Shown piece by piece: positions 17,435-24,928 of a stretch of 33,498 nucleotides of DNA. The position numbers were made by a program, and so were the translations under genes. Numbering within the stretch: the stretch's first letter is position 1; the number at the start of each line of letters is the position of its first letter. The stretch lies in NCBI GenBank assembly GCA_029862125.1, contig JAOTXY010000033.1:1-33498 (forward strand), written 5' to 3'. The notes under the pieces are model-generated. The model saw nothing but the letters and a program-made list of their open reading frames with translations, did no database searches and had not been told where the DNA came from. The stretch is from Gammaproteobacteria bacterium. Its GTDB lineage: Bacteria; Pseudomonadota; Gammaproteobacteria; GCA-001735895.

Positions 17435-18661
17435 ATGAATACTGAACCATTAGTTCGGCCAAAAGTGCCCGTTATCGCTATCTCCTGTGCCTGTATTATT
17501 GCACTGCTGGCGTTCGGCCCGCGTTCCGCGATGGGTTTTTTCCAACTGCCCATATTGCAGGATACCGGCTGGGATCGGACCACCTTTGGTATGGCGATGG
17601 CCTTGCAGAATCTGTTCTGGGGCATGGGGCAGCCCTTGTTTGGCGTGATTGCCGACAAGTTCGGCGCCTGGCGGGTGCTTGCCACCGGGGCTACCCTGTA
17701 TGCTGCCGGCCTGGTCGTGATGGCGATTGCGCCGAGCCCCGCGTGGCTGCATATTGGCGGCGGAGTTCTGATAGGACTGGGTGTTGCGGCCTGCTCCTTC
17801 GGTGTTGTGCTGGCTTCGATTGCACGCCTGGTCAGCCCCGAGAAACGATCGTTTGCATTTGGTCTGGGCACTGCTGCCGGCTCGGCCGGAATGTTCGTAT
17901 TTGCGCCGATTTCACAGGGCTTGATCGATACCCTGGGCTGGTCCGACAGCCTGGTCGCAATCGGTGCGCTCATGCTAATCATTCCGCTACTGGCGATTCC
18001 GCTAAGGGGTAATTCCTCGACCTCGAAATTTGCCGCAGTTGAATTCGAACAAACGGTTGGCGCTGCATTGCGCGAGGCATTCGCGAGTAAGGGATATCTA
18101 TTACTGACATCCGGATTTTTCGTCTGTGGCTTCCAGGTCGCATTTATCACCGCCCATTTTCCTGCCTATATCAATGACCTTGGCATCGCTTCGCGCTGGG
18201 CGGTGGTCGCAGTCAGCCTGATCGGATTTTTCAACATTATCGGTTCGCTGGCTTCGGGTATCATCGGGCAACACTACTCGAAGCCGATTTTTCTGAGCCT
18301 GATTTATATCACCCGGTCGATTGCCTTCACGGTATTCCTGCTGACGCCGGCGAGTCCTACAACGGTTGTCGTGTTTTCGATCGTAATCGGTATCCTATGG
18401 TTATCAACCGTGGCCCCAACTAATGCGCTGGTCTCGGTAATGTTTGGTACCCGTTATCTGGGGATGCTCGGTGGTATCGTTTTCTTTTCCCACCAGGTAG
18501 GCTCCTTTCTCGGTGTCTGGATGGGAGGCTTTCTCTATGACGCGACCGGCTCCTACGATGTCGTCTGGTGGCTTGGAGTAGCGCTAGGAATTTTCGCCGC
18601 GATCGTGCACTGGCCGATCCGAGAGGAACCCGTCCAACGCCCCATCCCTGAAGCCGCCTGA
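17435..18661 (+). CDS. MFS transporter (OFA/monocarboxylate-like)
   Basis: A 408-residue major facilitator with about 12 hydrophobic helices. MFS signatures are visible: the loop 2-3 motif GVIADKFGAWRVLATG (D-K-x-G-x-x-R/W type), a glycine-rich TM5 (GLGTAAGSAGMFVFAPISQGLI) and the symmetrical second half. The opening helix ...RSAMGFFQLPILQDTGWDRTTFGMAMALQNL is typical of the monocarboxylate/oxalate-formate-type MFS group often called 'MFS transporter' in marine proteobacteria. Substrate is unknown. It may share a bidirectional promoter with the asparaginase-like gene. Its 3' flank contains two large inverted repeats rather than a simple terminator. Confidence 0.9.
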   Translation: MNTEPLVRPKVPVIAISCACIIALLAFGPRSAMGFFQLPILQDTGWDRTTFGMAMALQNLFWGMGQPLFGVIADKFGAWRVLATGATLYAAGLVVMAIAPSPAWLHIGGGVLIGLGVAACSFGVVLASIARLVSPEKRSFAFGLGTAAGSAGMFVFAPISQGLIDTLGWSDSLVAIGALMLIIPLLAIPLRGNSSTSKFAAVEFEQTVGAALREAFASKGYLLLTSGFFVCGFQVAFITAHFPAYINDLGIASRWAVVAVSLIGFFNIIGSLASGIIGQHYSKPIFLSLIYITRSIAFTVFLLTPASPTTVVVFSIVIGILWLSTVAPTNALVSVMFGTRYLGMLGGIVFFSHQVGSFLGVWMGGFLYDATGSYDVVWWLGVALGIFAAIVHWPIREEPVQRPIPEAA

Positions 18662-18728
18662 CCATACTGCTTCCAAACTAATGGCTTGAAGTATCAATCC
18701 ATAGCCTCGAATAAAAAGGTCATTCAAT

Positions 18729-18857
18729 GCCACCTCGGGGGGAAGTTCGCAAAAGCCGCTACCAACCGGCGCTAGCGCCGGTTGGCCCATCCATGGGACC
18801 GCTTGGAGCTCGGCTCCATGCCTCGCTACACTTTTGCAAACTTCCCCCCGAGGTGGC
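18729..18857. repeat. Nested inverted repeat A (129 bp, 27-bp arms enclosing smaller palindromes)
   Basis: Arms 18729-18755 and 18831-18857 are inverted copies with one mismatch (18748/18838). Inside lie a perfect 24-bp palindrome at 18762-18785 (CCAACCGGCGC/GCGCCGGTTGG around the centre), a small hairpin CCCA-TCCA-TGGG at 18786-18797, and a hairpin TGGAGC-TCG-GCTCCA at 18804-18818. The element lies between the convergent MFS and AstE/AspA-like genes. No target-site duplication is evident. It could be an extruded DNA structure, a bidirectional terminator without a T-run, or a MITE-type repeat. Confidence 0.85.
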
Positions 18858-18872
18858 TCCAAAATTGGTATG

Positions 18873-19051
18873 CAACCGATAAAGTTCCCCGTGACGTAAA
18901 GACTGGGTGCCGAAAAAGTATTAATTTTGAAGGGTCAGGCGGCATGGATGCCGCCTGTGGCGAGTCGAGACATGGATGTCGAGTCTCGCCTTGCCCTTTA
19001 AAATTAATACTTTTTCGGCACCCAGTCAGTCGCGGGGGACTTTATCGGTTG
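18873..19051. repeat. Nested inverted repeat B (179 bp, ~58-bp composite stem with two apical hairpins)
   Basis: Outer arms 18873-18895 / 19029-19051 pair over 23 positions (two G-T). After a 5-nt/1-nt bulge, inner arms 18901-18935 / 18993-19027 pair over 35 positions, the first 28 perfectly and the rest with two G-T. The apex carries two hairpins, 18936-18957 (CAGGCGGCA/TGCCGCCTG) and 18959-18990 (GGCGAG/CTCGCC outer stem, GACAT/ATGTC inner), both with CATGGATG at the tip. All wobbles are G-U when read as plus-strand RNA, which suggests an RNA structure in the MFS 3' region. No ORF and no transposase are present. Confidence 0.85.
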
Positions 19052-19111
19052 TCATTGATTGAATTGGAGGCTGCGGGGTGAACCATCGGGTTGAGGAGCG
19101 GTATGCAGCAG

Positions 19112-20158
19112 TCAGACCAGGGGGGGTTCGTCGCTTAGCAGCTCGTCAGTATTCGGATCGAGTTCTTCGTGATAGGCATCGATGTTCTCCGCTACGCGGT
19201 CAACGGCCTCGTAACTGGCGATATTGAAAAGCGCCTCGCCCGCGAAAACCAGTGGCAGATTGGTTTTGCCAATTATAATTCCGGCGACTGGACTAACCAG
19301 TTCCTCGGTATTTTCACCGAGCGGATTATTGATATAGGCCAGCAGGTCACCGATTTCGACCTTGGCTCCCGTCGCAACCAGGGAGCGCAGGATTCCACTT
19401 TGCGCGGCTCGTACCCAGCGAGTGGTATTCGCGACCAGCGCCTCTGATTTAGGCTGCCTCTTGCTTTTGGCGCGCATACCGAGTTCCCGCATCACCTGCA
19501 GCACACCCTTGACACCAGCCCTGATCGCAACTTCATCAAAGCGCAGCGCTTCGCCTGCTTCGTAAAGTAATACGCTGATGCCATTGGTGTGTGCGGCTTC
19601 GCGGAAGGACCCTTCGAGCAATTTGGCATTGAGGATGACCGGAACTCCGAACGCCTGGGCCAGCGCTTCCAGTTCCGGTTCACCCTGCAGGTTGGCGCGA
19701 ATCTGCGGCAAGTTTTCGCGATTGACTGCACCCGTGTGCAGGTCAATGATATGGCTGCAGTGAGGAATGATCTGCGTCATCAATACGTGGGCGAGACGCG
19801 CGGCCATCGATCCTTTTTCGGAGCCGGGGAATGATCGATTCAAATCACGGCGGTCGGGCAAGTAGCGCGATTTGGAAACGAAACCGTAGACATTTATCAC
19901 CGGGATCGCGATCAGCGTACCCTTGATTCGATCGATGAATTTATGCGACAGCAGGCGCCGAATGATTTCGACGCCATTAATTTCATCTCCATGCACGGCG
20001 GCACTGACCAACAGAACCGGCCCGGGTCGCCGACCGTGCACCACATGCACCGGCATGTTGACACTACTATGCGTGTAGAAGCTGGGTAACGGGATATCGA
20101 TCGATTGTCGGCTGCCGGGTTGAATCGCAACCCCGGCAATCTCGATGACCGCTTGCAT
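19112..20158 (-). CDS. Succinylglutamate desuccinylase/aspartoacylase (AstE/AspA) family zinc hydrolase
   Basis: An M14-like zinc carboxypeptidase-fold hydrolase of 348 residues. Metal-binding HGDE (H56, E59), the substrate loop DLNRSFPG and the third-ligand block IIDLHTG are all present. A C-terminal barrel-like domain (GILRSLVATGAKVEIGDLLAYINNPLG ... LVSPVAGIIIG) resembles the lipoyl-like domain of longer family members. Characterised relatives remove succinyl or acetyl groups from amino acids, but this subgroup's substrate is unknown. The ATG at 20158 is used: it lies 1 bp after the rimK stop with AAGGGC upstream; a start at 20206 would overlap rimK by 47 bp. It is the last gene of the rimK operon. 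Confidence 0.92.
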   Translation of the reverse strand: MQAVIEIAGVAIQPGSRQSIDIPLPSFYTHSSVNMPVHVVHGRRPGPVLLVSAAVHGDEINGVEIIRRLLSHKFIDRIKGTLIAIPVINVYGFVSKSRYLPDRRDLNRSFPGSEKGSMAARLAHVLMTQIIPHCSHIIDLHTGAVNRENLPQIRANLQGEPELEALAQAFGVPVILNAKLLEGSFREAAHTNGISVLLYEAGEALRFDEVAIRAGVKGVLQVMRELGMRAKSKRQPKSEALVANTTRWVRAAQSGILRSLVATGAKVEIGDLLAYINNPLGENTEELVSPVAGIIIGKTNLPLVFAGEALFNIASYEAVDRVAENIDAYHEELDPNTDELLSDEPPLV

Positions 20159-20159
20159 T

Positions 20160-21062
20160 TTAGCCCTTGCCACGTGTCCTGGTTTTGCCGGGTTGCAACT
20201 TTTCAAGATTGTTGATGATTAAACCGGCGACATCCTTGCCGGTGGCACCTTCGATACCCTCCAGTCCAGGGCTTGAATTGACTTCCATCACGACGGGTCC
20301 ATGGTTGGAACGCAACAGGTCGACACCGGCGACGTTCAGACCCATTATTCGTGCCGCTCTGACCGCGGTTGAGCGTTCCTCGGGCGTAATTTTAATCAGG
20401 CTGGAAGCACCACCACGATGCAGGTTAGAGCGAAATTCACCTTGGGGGGCCTGGCGTTTCATGGCGGCGACGACCTTACCATCGATGACGAAGCAGCGGA
20501 TGTCGGAACCCCCGGCTTCCTTGATAAACTCCTGTACCAGGATATCGGCTTTGACGCCCATGAATCCCTCGATGACGCTTTCGGCTGCTTTTTGCGTTTC
20601 CGCCAGAACCACGCCAATACCCTGGGTTCCCTGGAGTAGTTTGACGACAAGAGGCGCGCCACCAACCATTTTGATGACATCTTTAATATCGTCAGGCTTG
20701 TTGGCATAACCGGTGAGCGGCATGCCAATGCCTCTGCGAGATAACAATTGTAGCGAACGCAGCTTATCGCGTGAGCGTCCGATGGCTACCGATTCATTCA
20801 GTGCTACCACGCCCATCATTTCAAACTGCCTCAAAACGGAAAGGCCATATGCGGTAACCGATGCGCCGATGCGGGGTATGACCGCATCAAAGCCTTCGAG
20901 TACTTCGCCGCGGTAGTGAATCGAGGGTTTGTGCGCCGCGATATTCATATAGGCACGCAGCACGTCAATGACGATGATCTTGTGACCGCGCTCCTCTGCG
21001 GCTTCGATAATGCGTCGTGAGGAATATAACTTTCGATTTCGCGAAAGAAGAGCAATTTTCAT
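20160..21062 (-). CDS. rimK: Ribosomal protein S6--L-glutamate ligase RimK
   Basis: RimK is an ATP-grasp ligase that adds glutamate residues to the C-terminus of ribosomal protein bS6 and can make poly-alpha-glutamate. At 300 residues it has exactly the E. coli length and reads very close to it: [76 protein letters not shown] (ATP-binding lysine loop), [12 protein letters not shown]-like [12 protein letters not shown], and the magnesium-binding [17 protein letters not shown]. It follows rimB by 12 bp. In pseudomonads RimK, RimB and RimA remodel ribosomes; no rimA is apparent here. Confidence 0.96.
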   Translation of the reverse strand: MKIALLSRNRKLYSSRRIIEAAEERGHKIIVIDVLRAYMNIAAHKPSIHYRGEVLEGFDAVIPRIGASVTAYGLSVLRQFEMMGVVALNESVAIGRSRDKLRSLQLLSRRGIGMPLTGYANKPDDIKDVIKMVGGAPLVVKLLQGTQGIGVVLAETQKAAESVIEGFMGVKADILVQEFIKEAGGSDIRCFVIDGKVVAAMKRQAPQGEFRSNLHRGGASSLIKITPEERSTAVRAARIMGLNVAGVDLLRSNHGPVVMEVNSSPGLEGIEGATGKDVAGLIINNLEKLQPGKTRTRGKG

Positions 21063-21074
21063 TTGAATATCCGC

Positions 21075-21539
21075 CTATAACCCGTACAACTTACGTGGTC
21101 TAAATTTACCATTGACATAGGAAACACCTGGATCAACCACGAATCGGTTCTCCATGGCCCGGCGTCCCAGCAGCATGCGAAAGCGCATAGTATCACGGTT
21201 TGTCAGGGTCATCTCAATAGGCCAGGCGATATCGCCGATGACAACTTTGCTTTGGATGACGTAACGCATTTCGCGATGTCCACCGGAGTCGGTGACCTCG
21301 CGAAAGTCGTAAACCGGTGCGTGGCATTCGACTTCAAACGTCTGGTTAAGCTGTATCGGATGGATCAGGAATCGGAGCATATCAATCCCATCCCGGGTAT
21401 AGGGCTCGATCAGAAAGGCGTGCAGTGCGGAGGTGCGGGCCCCGGTATCGATCTTGGCCTTGATCGCGGGTAGATTCAGCTCCGGTAATGCCGCCCATTC
21501 CCGCCATCCGATAGTGACTCGCGCCGATTCAGCTGTCAT
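21075..21539 (-). CDS. rimB: Retropepsin-like RimB / 'ATP-dependent zinc protease' family protein
   Basis: A 154-residue protein of the Zn_protease (RimB) family. It carries the aspartic-protease-like triad DTGARTSAL (D31) and the later strand MRFRMLLGRRAMENRFVVDPG, equivalent to the conserved LLGR block. Members are coded next to rimK, and in Pseudomonas RimB is reported to counteract or tune RimK glutamylation. Despite the family name, no zinc motif is visible; the DTGA motif argues for an aspartyl mechanism. It lies between the ArgE-like gene (21-bp gap) and rimK (12-bp gap) on the same strand. Confidence 0.88.
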   Translation of the reverse strand: MTAESARVTIGWREWAALPELNLPAIKAKIDTGARTSALHAFLIEPYTRDGIDMLRFLIHPIQLNQTFEVECHAPVYDFREVTDSGGHREMRYVIQSKVVIGDIAWPIEMTLTNRDTMRFRMLLGRRAMENRFVVDPGVSYVNGKFRPRKLYGL

Positions 21540-21560
21540 AGAGGTAAAAAATTGCCCTGG

Positions 21561-22724
21561 TTAATCCAATTCTGACGTCTTGCGGCAGCGATGTACAAGG
21601 TTTTCAATCATTTGATCGCAGGTCTGCATTTGCTCACGACTGACAAATTCATCAGCTTTGTGGGCCTGGTCGATACTGCCCGGACCACACACCAGGCAAT
21701 TGACACCAATGCCATCGAATAAGCCGGCCTCGGTACCGAAGCTGACATTGTCACCGATATTGTCAATCGGATTGATCGAGCGTGTGTAGGCGATGACCGT
21801 CGATGCGGGATCGGTATGCAAACCCGGATAAGACGAGGTTTCGTCGAAACGGATCTCGCTATCGGGATAGCGCGATTTCATATCGACGAGCAACACGTCG
21901 TTGGCATAATGTCTGATTTCATGCATCAGTGCGTCAAGGTCCTCCTGCGGCAGGTTTCGGATCTCGAATTCGAATTCACACTGCTTCGGCACGATGTTGA
22001 GCGCGGTCCCACCGTTGATGGTGCCGACGTGAAAAGTCGAATGGGGCACCGTGTAGCTGTGGTCGGTCAACTGTTGCTGTACGCGCGTATTCATATTGCG
22101 GATAAACGCGATTAACTCGGCGGCATATTCAACTGCGTTAACACCGTTGCTGATATAGGCGGAATGGCAGGAAAGACCGCTGACCGTGACCCGGTAAGAA
22201 AGCTTGCCCTTGTGGGCGAGGACCATGCTCATGTCAGTTGGCTCACCGATCAGACCAATGCGTGGTTTGACTTCGAATCCGGCCATCGTGTCGACCAGTT
22301 TCTTTGCCCCGAGGCATCCAATTTCTTCATCGTAGGAAAACGCGAGGTGAATCGGCATTTTTAACGATTCGGCTGTAATTTGGGGCAGCCCTGCAAGCAC
22401 ACAGGCAATAAAGCCTTTCATATCACAGGAACCGCGACCAACCAGCAGTTTATCCCCGGTTTTCAAATGATAGGGGTCGCTATGCCATTCCTGGCCGGTG
22501 GTCGGTACAACGTCAGTATGACCGGAAAGCATAACGCCGCCGATGTCATCTGGCCCGATGGTGGCGTAGAGATTGGCGCGACTCTGGTCATCATTGTGCA
22601 CCAGCAGCGATTCGATACCGTGGTCGCCAAGCAGGTTACGGATAAAATCGATCAGTTGCAGGTTCGATGTCCTGCTGGTGGTATCGAAGGCGATCAGCCG
22701 GGCCAGAATTTCTTCACTATTCAT
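21561..22724 (-). CDS. argE: Acetylornithine deacetylase (ArgE)-type M20 metallohydrolase
   Basis: M20-family di-zinc deacetylase, ~387 residues (E. coli ArgE 383). Metal and catalytic residues are visible: GHTDVVP (H69), GRGSCDMKGF (D101), SYDEEIGCLG (E133/E134), GEPT, the dimerisation-domain SCHSAY histidine, and GPGSIDQAHKADEF near the C-terminus. This full pattern fits ArgE, which removes the acetyl group from N-acetylornithine, but the setting in a RimK/DUF1028 operon leaves room for another N-acyl amino acid substrate. Start choice: ATG at 22724 has GAG seven bases upstream; ATG at 22730 is possible. No other arginine gene is nearby. Confidence 0.88.
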   Translation of the reverse strand: MNSEEILARLIAFDTTSRTSNLQLIDFIRNLLGDHGIESLLVHNDDQSRANLYATIGPDDIGGVMLSGHTDVVPTTGQEWHSDPYHLKTGDKLLVGRGSCDMKGFIACVLAGLPQITAESLKMPIHLAFSYDEEIGCLGAKKLVDTMAGFEVKPRIGLIGEPTDMSMVLAHKGKLSYRVTVSGLSCHSAYISNGVNAVEYAAELIAFIRNMNTRVQQQLTDHSYTVPHSTFHVGTINGGTALNIVPKQCEFEFEIRNLPQEDLDALMHEIRHYANDVLLVDMKSRYPDSEIRFDETSSYPGLHTDPASTVIAYTRSINPIDNIGDNVSFGTEAGLFDGIGVNCLVCGPGSIDQAHKADEFVSREQMQTCDQMIENLVHRCRKTSELD

Positions 22725-22750
22725 AACCATTCTCGTGGCAAAGGCCGGAC

Positions 22751-23422
22751 TCAAGGATCTCCGGGAACACCGTAGGAGGGCGCGTCTTCCGGATTGTAGG
22801 CACGCGTCACGTAGTCGTCGATCTGCGGTTCGTAAACTTCCCAGCCTGCGATCATCTTGTTAATCGGATCGTCATCCCAGTCGATACGCAGTTCTACCAG
22901 GGGCCAGCAGGGATTACCACCGATCAGCAGGCCTGCGGAATGCAGCGAACCGGCTTCTCCGCCGGCATCTACCCCGGCTGTCAAGGCGGTGAGCAGACGC
23001 GTGCCGAAGCTGCCGCTGGATTGTTCGAAAGCCTTAATCATCGCTGTCGGAACTGATTCGTTGGCCAGCAGGTTGCCGACTGCGACACAGTGTTTGCCCT
23101 CGGCCGAGGCAAAGCGTCCCAAAACGGCATCGCCGGTAAACAACCCCGTATTGCCGTGATTGTCGATCAGGCCGAGTTGACGATACTTTATGTGTGGCGT
23201 GTTACTTGTCACAGTGCCGATAGCAGCATCCACGTCAACTCCGTCATCGAGCAGGGCGAGCATGCGTGGGCCGAGGCGCGGATCGGTGATGTTCTGACTG
23301 AGTGCAATTCCGATGCCCGGTCGCCAATGCAGGCAGCGGCTACTGACACTGATACTGGACGACGAAATGGCGGCCCCAAGCTGGCCCGTGGCTTCGTCCC
23401 AGGCAGCGATTGATAGTGTCAT
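22751..23422 (-). CDS. DUF1028 family Ntn-hydrolase-like protein
   Basis: A 223-residue DUF1028 protein; the family is thought to have an Ntn (N-terminal nucleophile) hydrolase fold and is often found beside RidA proteins and M20 amidohydrolases. Visible family traits: an N-terminal MTLSIAAWDEATGQLGAAISSSSISVSSR, QNITDPRLGPRML, the RQLGLIDNHGNTGLFTGD block, and KHCVAVGNLLANESVPTAM. The frame is open 52 codons further up, but the ATG at 23422 places this block at the N-terminus and has AAGG seven bases before it. It is the first gene of the rimK operon; the substrate is unknown. RidA is divergently transcribed from the same intergenic region. Confidence 0.88.
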   Translation of the reverse strand: MTLSIAAWDEATGQLGAAISSSSISVSSRCLHWRPGIGIALSQNITDPRLGPRMLALLDDGVDVDAAIGTVTSNTPHIKYRQLGLIDNHGNTGLFTGDAVLGRFASAEGKHCVAVGNLLANESVPTAMIKAFEQSSGSFGTRLLTALTAGVDAGGEAGSLHSAGLLIGGNPCWPLVELRIDWDDDPINKMIAGWEVYEPQIDDYVTRAYNPEDAPSYGVPGDP

Positions 23423-23822
23423 ACTGTTACCTTTTCTGCTGGGCCCAGCAGGCGAAGAGCCGTTGGCGGTGAGCGGCAATGGCTTCGATATGCGGATTTT
23501 CGATTGCCTGGCCCGGTGTTTGAAGGATAACACGGCCGGCTCTGATGTCATCATCGATCGGGTACGCTGGCAGCGCATGATCGTCGCAAATCATTAAAAA
23601 TATTTTACATGAGTTGGAAATCCACTCAAACTTCGAGCATCACAATCCATGCAATGGTTGAGGCTATGATCAGAACAGGTGGGGAAGATCGCGAATCGAT
23701 ACGCGCTAGAGGTGAGGTCTATATGATCGGAAAGGTTGCCCGGAAGGCCGGGAGCAAAGTCACTGAAGATGGCAGAATCGTTGGCACAATGTCAGCAGCA
23801 GCCGGGAAGAAGCGTGCCTGAG
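23423..23822. other. Divergent 400-bp region between DUF1028 and ridA; possible small ORF
   Basis: No recognisable gene lies here. A 70-codon plus-strand frame (23609-23821, ATG) ends one base before the ridA start. Its composition is unconvincing: five methionines, rare AGA codons and a low-complexity end. It matches no family that I know. A hairpin CCCGG-AAGG-CCGGG occurs near 23739-23752. The region probably holds the promoters of the rimK operon and ridA plus a ridA leader. A decayed gene or a leader-encoded small protein are alternatives. Confidence 0.4.
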
Positions 23823-24236
23823 ATGTCAATCCATAAACGCATTCGAAAGTTCAATACGCGAGATACCTATCCCAACCAGGCGCTCGATAACGATCTGTGC
23901 CAGGCTGTTGTTGCCGGCAACACGGTTTACCTGCGCGGCCAGGTCGGTACTGATTTCGACGGCAACCTGGTTGGTCTGGGTGACCCGGGTGCGCAGGCCG
24001 AGCAGGCGATGAAGAACGTCAAGCAGCTGCTTGAGGAATCCGGTAGCGACCTGAGTCATATTGTAAAAACCACCACTTATATCACCGATCCAGGATATCG
24101 CGAACCGGTCTACCAGGTTGTCGGCAAGTGGCTCAAAGGCGTATTTCCGATTTCGACCGGAATCGTGGTTGCCGGACTGGGTCAGCCTGAATGGTTGATG
24201 GAAATCGATGTTATTGCCGTGATTCCGCAAGATTAA
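23823..24236 (+). CDS. RidA/YjgF family protein
   Basis: RidA-family proteins form trimers and hydrolyse reactive enamine/imine intermediates to keto acids. The product has 137 residues. Family features: VAGNTVYLRGQVGTDFDGNLVGLGDPGAQAEQAMKNVKQLLEESGSDLSHIVKTTTYITDP, then STGIVVAGLGQPEWLMEIDVIAV. In true RidA the active-site arginine lies in the P-x-R-S/A segment; here the equivalent is PISTGIVV, without the arginine, so this is likelier a RidA-like subgroup (Rid4-7 type) without the classical deaminase residue. The ATG at 23823 is preferred because earlier in-frame starts lie in non-conserved sequence. Rid proteins with DUF1028 nearby are a recurrent context. Confidence 0.88.
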   Translation: MSIHKRIRKFNTRDTYPNQALDNDLCQAVVAGNTVYLRGQVGTDFDGNLVGLGDPGAQAEQAMKNVKQLLEESGSDLSHIVKTTTYITDPGYREPVYQVVGKWLKGVFPISTGIVVAGLGQPEWLMEIDVIAVIPQD

Positions 24237-24321
24237 GTTACCCGGCGTGGTTCACACATCGGTAACAAGGCTTTTCAAACGAGAAATCGTATAGTTGATA
24301 ATTGATTGAACGGGGATATTT

Positions 24322-24678
24322 ATGAAACCGGTAACCGAAGACGAACGCATAGTCGTCAATATTTATGAAGCGGAGTTCGAGCCGCTAGTCACTGACCGAG
24401 GTGAGAACGATGGCAGTGTCTTGCAGCTGGATCGCAGCAAACCGCTCGGGGTCGGGTTTAATGTATACAAGATGGATCCTGGTTATACCACGATTCCCCA
24501 TGAACACCGTGGTAATGAAGAGTTTTTAATAATCAGCGGTGATTTAACCGATAACGATGGTACGGTTTACCGTGAGGGTGACCTGGTTTGGCTGAAGGCC
24601 GGAACTCAACACTGCTCCTACACTAAACACGGTTGTATTGTTGTCGAGTATATTGAAGCAGCAGAGTCCTCGATCTAG
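24322..24678 (+). CDS. Small single-domain cupin protein
   Basis: A 118-residue cupin. Motif 1 is IPHEHRGNEEFLIISGD (metal ligands H60, H62, E66 or E67); motif 2 is YREGDLVWLKAGTQHCSYT (H97), so the metal centre should be intact. It resembles the ChrR-type/'cupin domain-containing' group with anti-sigma-like relatives, but is too short to carry any other domain. GGGG lies 7 bases before the ATG. Its TAG stop overlaps the TAG of the convergent gene within CTAG (24675-24678). The function may be a dioxygenase or sugar/amine binding; this cannot be decided. Confidence 0.85.
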   Translation: MKPVTEDERIVVNIYEAEFEPLVTDRGENDGSVLQLDRSKPLGVGFNVYKMDPGYTTIPHEHRGNEEFLIISGDLTDNDGTVYREGDLVWLKAGTQHCSYTKHGCIVVEYIEAAESSI

Positions 24679-24914
24679 GCTTCCTTGATCATGCGAAACA
24701 GTTCGTCTTTTAAATACAGACGGACTTTTTTACGCTCTTCCAGGTATTCATCAGAAGTATTCTCGATCCCGGTTTCTATGCGATGCACCTCGTGGTCGAC
24801 TTCGTGGTATTCGTCGAACAACCTGGCAAAATGCTGATTAGTCATCTTCAGATTGTGGATAGCCTCCTTGTGCTCGGGTAACTCGTGCACCAGGTCATGT
24901 TTCTCAGTCAGCAT
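24675..24914 (-). CDS. YdcH-like DUF465 family protein
   Basis: A 79-residue, highly charged, all-helical protein: LPEHKEAIHNLKMTNQHFARLFDEYHEVDHEVHRIETGIE followed by LEERKKVRLYLKDELFRMI. This H-x-I-x-x-L-K-x-x-x-x-H-F-x-x-L-x-x-E-Y-x-x-x-x-x-x-x-x-R-x-E pattern is the DUF465/YdcH family, short coiled-coil proteins of unknown role. The second part KKxRLxLKDE is the usual C-terminal. GAGG stands 8 bases before the ATG. It follows the DksA/TraR-like gene by 14 bp and is probably co-transcribed with it. Confidence 0.9.
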   Translation of the reverse strand: MLTEKHDLVHELPEHKEAIHNLKMTNQHFARLFDEYHEVDHEVHRIETGIENTSDEYLEERKKVRLYLKDELFRMIKEA

Positions 24915-24928
24915 GCATCTGTCCTCGC

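Noticed and set aside
18662-19111. Short reading frames in both strands of the inverted-repeat region (for example 18782-19081 and 18584-18862)
   Set aside because: They arise from the symmetrical repeats, have no ribosome binding site and match no family.
19900-20160. Possibility that the AstE/AspA-like gene is AstE of arginine succinyltransferase catabolism
   Set aside because: No astABCD genes nearby and the operon context is rimB-rimK; the subgroup has a C-terminal barrel domain, so the specific name was withheld.
23423-23578. 52-codon upstream extension of the DUF1028 gene
   Set aside because: DUF1028 proteins begin with the M-T-x-S-I block; the ATG at 23422 has an SD sequence.
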